Part shown: one piece after another, positions 4,811 through 5,676 of the stretch
Layout of the letters: each line of letters starts with the position of its first letter
Numbering within the stretch: the first letter of the stretch is position 1
NCBI GenBank assembly: GCA_937864375.1
Contig: CALMJO010000688.1
Location: 1 to 5,676, forward strand
Reading direction: 5' to 3'
Length of the DNA stretch: 5,676 nucleotides
Origin: an uncultured Spirochaetota bacterium
Lineage (GTDB): Bacteria > Spirochaetota > UBA4802 > UBA5368
The notes under the pieces: generated by a model
Told to the model about the DNA's origin: nothing
Database searches by the model: none
The model's input: the letters and a program-made list of their open reading frames with translations, nothing else
Position numbers and translations under genes: made by a program

Positions 4811-5437
4811 ATGTCGGAAGTAAATCTTAATCCCGTATTCGAAGGATTTCGCAGGAAAATGGGAAACCTCGTATTCGTGGTTTCTGAGGGCGACACCTTC
4901 GCGCGTCGCTACAGGAAGGCCGCACAGCCCAACACCCTGAAGCAGCAGGAAGTGAAAGCGAGCTTCAAGGCGCTCTTCGCCGTCTGGAAGGAGTCGGGTG
5001 AGCTTCATCACCGGGTATGGACCAGGATCGCCAGGACCAAAAAGCGCCTGCGCGGCCACAGCGCCTTTATCGGCGCGAACGCCAACGCCATGCGCGAGGG
5101 AACGGCGCTGGAGCTCTTCCGGGAATTCGGCGAGCGCAGGATCGAATCCTTTGCCGCGGAAACCGGGGCGGCTCCCGGCGAGGTACGCATCTCCTTTGTG
5201 GCGGAGTCTCTTCGCGGGGGTAAGCACCTTACCCTCTTCGCGGAGCGGCTGGACGACCGCACCGCGGAAAACGGCTTCATCCGCCGCGACCTGGGAACAG
5301 GCGTGAATCCCGGCCATGTCGTCTCCGGGCTCGTGTCAGGTGCTGAGTATCACCTGTACGCCGTCGTCACGGATGCCGCGTACCCTTCGGCACAGACCGC
5401 GTCGGCATCGGTCGCCGCAAAGGTAAAGGCGGGCTGA
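4811..5437 (+). CDS. Uncharacterised protein, basic N-terminal half and fibronectin-III-like C-terminal half (DUF6266-like)
   Basis: The 208-residue protein starts at ATG 4811, supported by GAGGAG (4797-4802) eight bases upstream. The N-terminal half is basic: NLNPVFEGFRRKMGNLVFV, NTLKQQEVKASFKALFAVW, a run of Arg/Lys (70-82), then HSAFIGANANAMREG. The NP...G..GN start, the N-T-x-x-Q-Q segment and the Trp and FIGAN spacing loosely resemble DUF6266 and related proteins of unknown function in environmental bacteria and phages. Residues 105-205 are rich in alternating beta-type segments (EVRISFVAES, KHLTLFAERL, EYHLYAVVTDAAYPS), suggesting a fibronectin-type-III-like fold. There is no signal peptide or membrane span. 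Codons are strongly G/C-ending. The gene is monocistronic: a leader hairpin precedes it and a strong intrinsic terminator follows. The family resemblance is from memory and tentative; coding is very likely. Confidence 0.72.
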   Translation: MSEVNLNPVFEGFRRKMGNLVFVVSEGDTFARRYRKAAQPNTLKQQEVKASFKALFAVWKESGELHHRVWTRIARTKKRLRGHSAFIGANANAMREGTALELFREFGERRIESFAAETGAAPGEVRISFVAESLRGGKHLTLFAERLDDRTAENGFIRRDLGTGVNPGHVVSGLVSGAEYHLYAVVTDAAYPSAQTASASVAAKVKAG

Positions 5438-5453
5438 TTCAATCGTGCAGTGC

Positions 5454-5489
5454 AAAACGGGAGTGCGAATGACCGCACTCCCGTTTTTC
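5454..5489 (+). terminator. Intrinsic terminator of the 4811 gene (possibly bidirectional)
   Basis: CGGGAGTGCG (5458-5467) and CGCACTCCCG (5474-5483) form a perfect 10-bp stem with a 6-base loop AATGAC, followed by TTTTT (5484-5488). It is preceded by AAAA (5454-5457), so it could also stop minus-strand transcription. It lies 16 bases after the stop codon. Confidence 0.93.
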
Positions 5490-5652
5490 TTCAGTTTTCT
5501 TATACGGGCATTTCCTTCTTGAAAGGCGTACCCTTAGTGAGCTTCAATCCGCAAGCGCCCTTCAGGGGAGATGACGAGATAACGGCTCAACGGCGATTTA
5601 AGAGATTTAGGCATTAGGATTTCGGTTAACGTCCATCCCCCAAACATCTTTG

Positions 5653-5665
5653 CCCCCCAAGGGGG
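5653..5665. repeat. C-run/G-run palindromic repeat at the window edge
   Basis: CCCCCC (5653-5658), AA, and GGGGG (5661-5665) form a short palindrome, continued by TGCGGGGGCT. It resembles the element at 3777-3810 and is probably another copy of the same type of dispersed repeat, cut by the window end. The preceding 5490-5652 shows no supported gene. Confidence 0.5.
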
Positions 5666-5676
5666 TGCGGGGGCTG

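Noticed and set aside
4357..4896. 179-codon minus-strand frame across the divergent spacer
   Set aside because: Crosses the leader of one gene and the start of another, with low-complexity composition and no ribosome site.
4784..5317. 177-codon minus-strand frame
   Set aside because: Antisense to the plus-strand 4811 gene, which has the ribosome site and terminator.
5534..5614. 26-codon minus-strand frame (MPKSLKSPLSRYLVISPEGR...)
   Set aside because: Reads plausibly, but has no ribosome site and no known family, and is next to a repeat; probably a decayed or repeat-derived fragment.

Overview
The window is a gene-dense bacterial segment of moderate to fairly high GC with good Shine-Dalgarno sites. 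It reads like an accessory or defence-type region rather than a housekeeping one. Seven genes lie on the minus strand (positions 1 to 4421) and one on the plus strand (4811 to 5437). I saw no rRNA, tRNA or CRISPR array. The host cannot be fixed from this sequence. The dispersed C-run/G-run palindromes and the last gene's family are typical of environmental Gram-negative bacteria, with Spirochaetota or Desulfobacterota-like lineages as a guess only.

Left part, reading on the minus strand: a 385-residue protein (1631 to 474) has two tandem EVE/PUA-like modules followed by a NO VEIN C-terminal (DUF3883) domain with a visible PD-(D/E)xK-type core. It is followed 73 bases later by the start of hsdM, the type I restriction-modification methyltransferase subunit, which runs off the window edge. 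The pair suggests a modification-sensing nuclease encoded with a type I system.

Middle part: an unrecognised Trp- and Arg-rich protein (2301 to 1798) and a short single-stranded-DNA-binding protein without the usual acidic tail (2698 to 2363), separated by a terminator-like hairpin. Upstream lies a complete MntA/HepT toxin-antitoxin pair (3512 to 2860) with ATGA-coupled genes, intact nucleotidyltransferase and HEPN motifs, and a candidate promoter.

Right part: a cluster of degenerate dispersed repeats (about 3640 to 3815) runs into the 3' end of a TTG-started gene (4421 to 3735). That gene encodes a phage-associated protein with an L,D-transpeptidase-like H...SxGC signature, and its last 25 or so residues come from the repeat. 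A 389-base spacer with two hairpins separates it from the divergent plus-strand gene (4811 to 5437), an uncharacterised protein with a basic N-terminal half and a probable fibronectin-III-like C-terminal half. That gene ends in a textbook intrinsic terminator.

Functionally, restriction, a nucleotidyltransferase-regulated RNase toxin, an accessory SSB and a lysin-like gene sit together, as in defence islands and decayed mobile elements. The most notable item is the EVE-EVE-nuclease gene beside hsdM.
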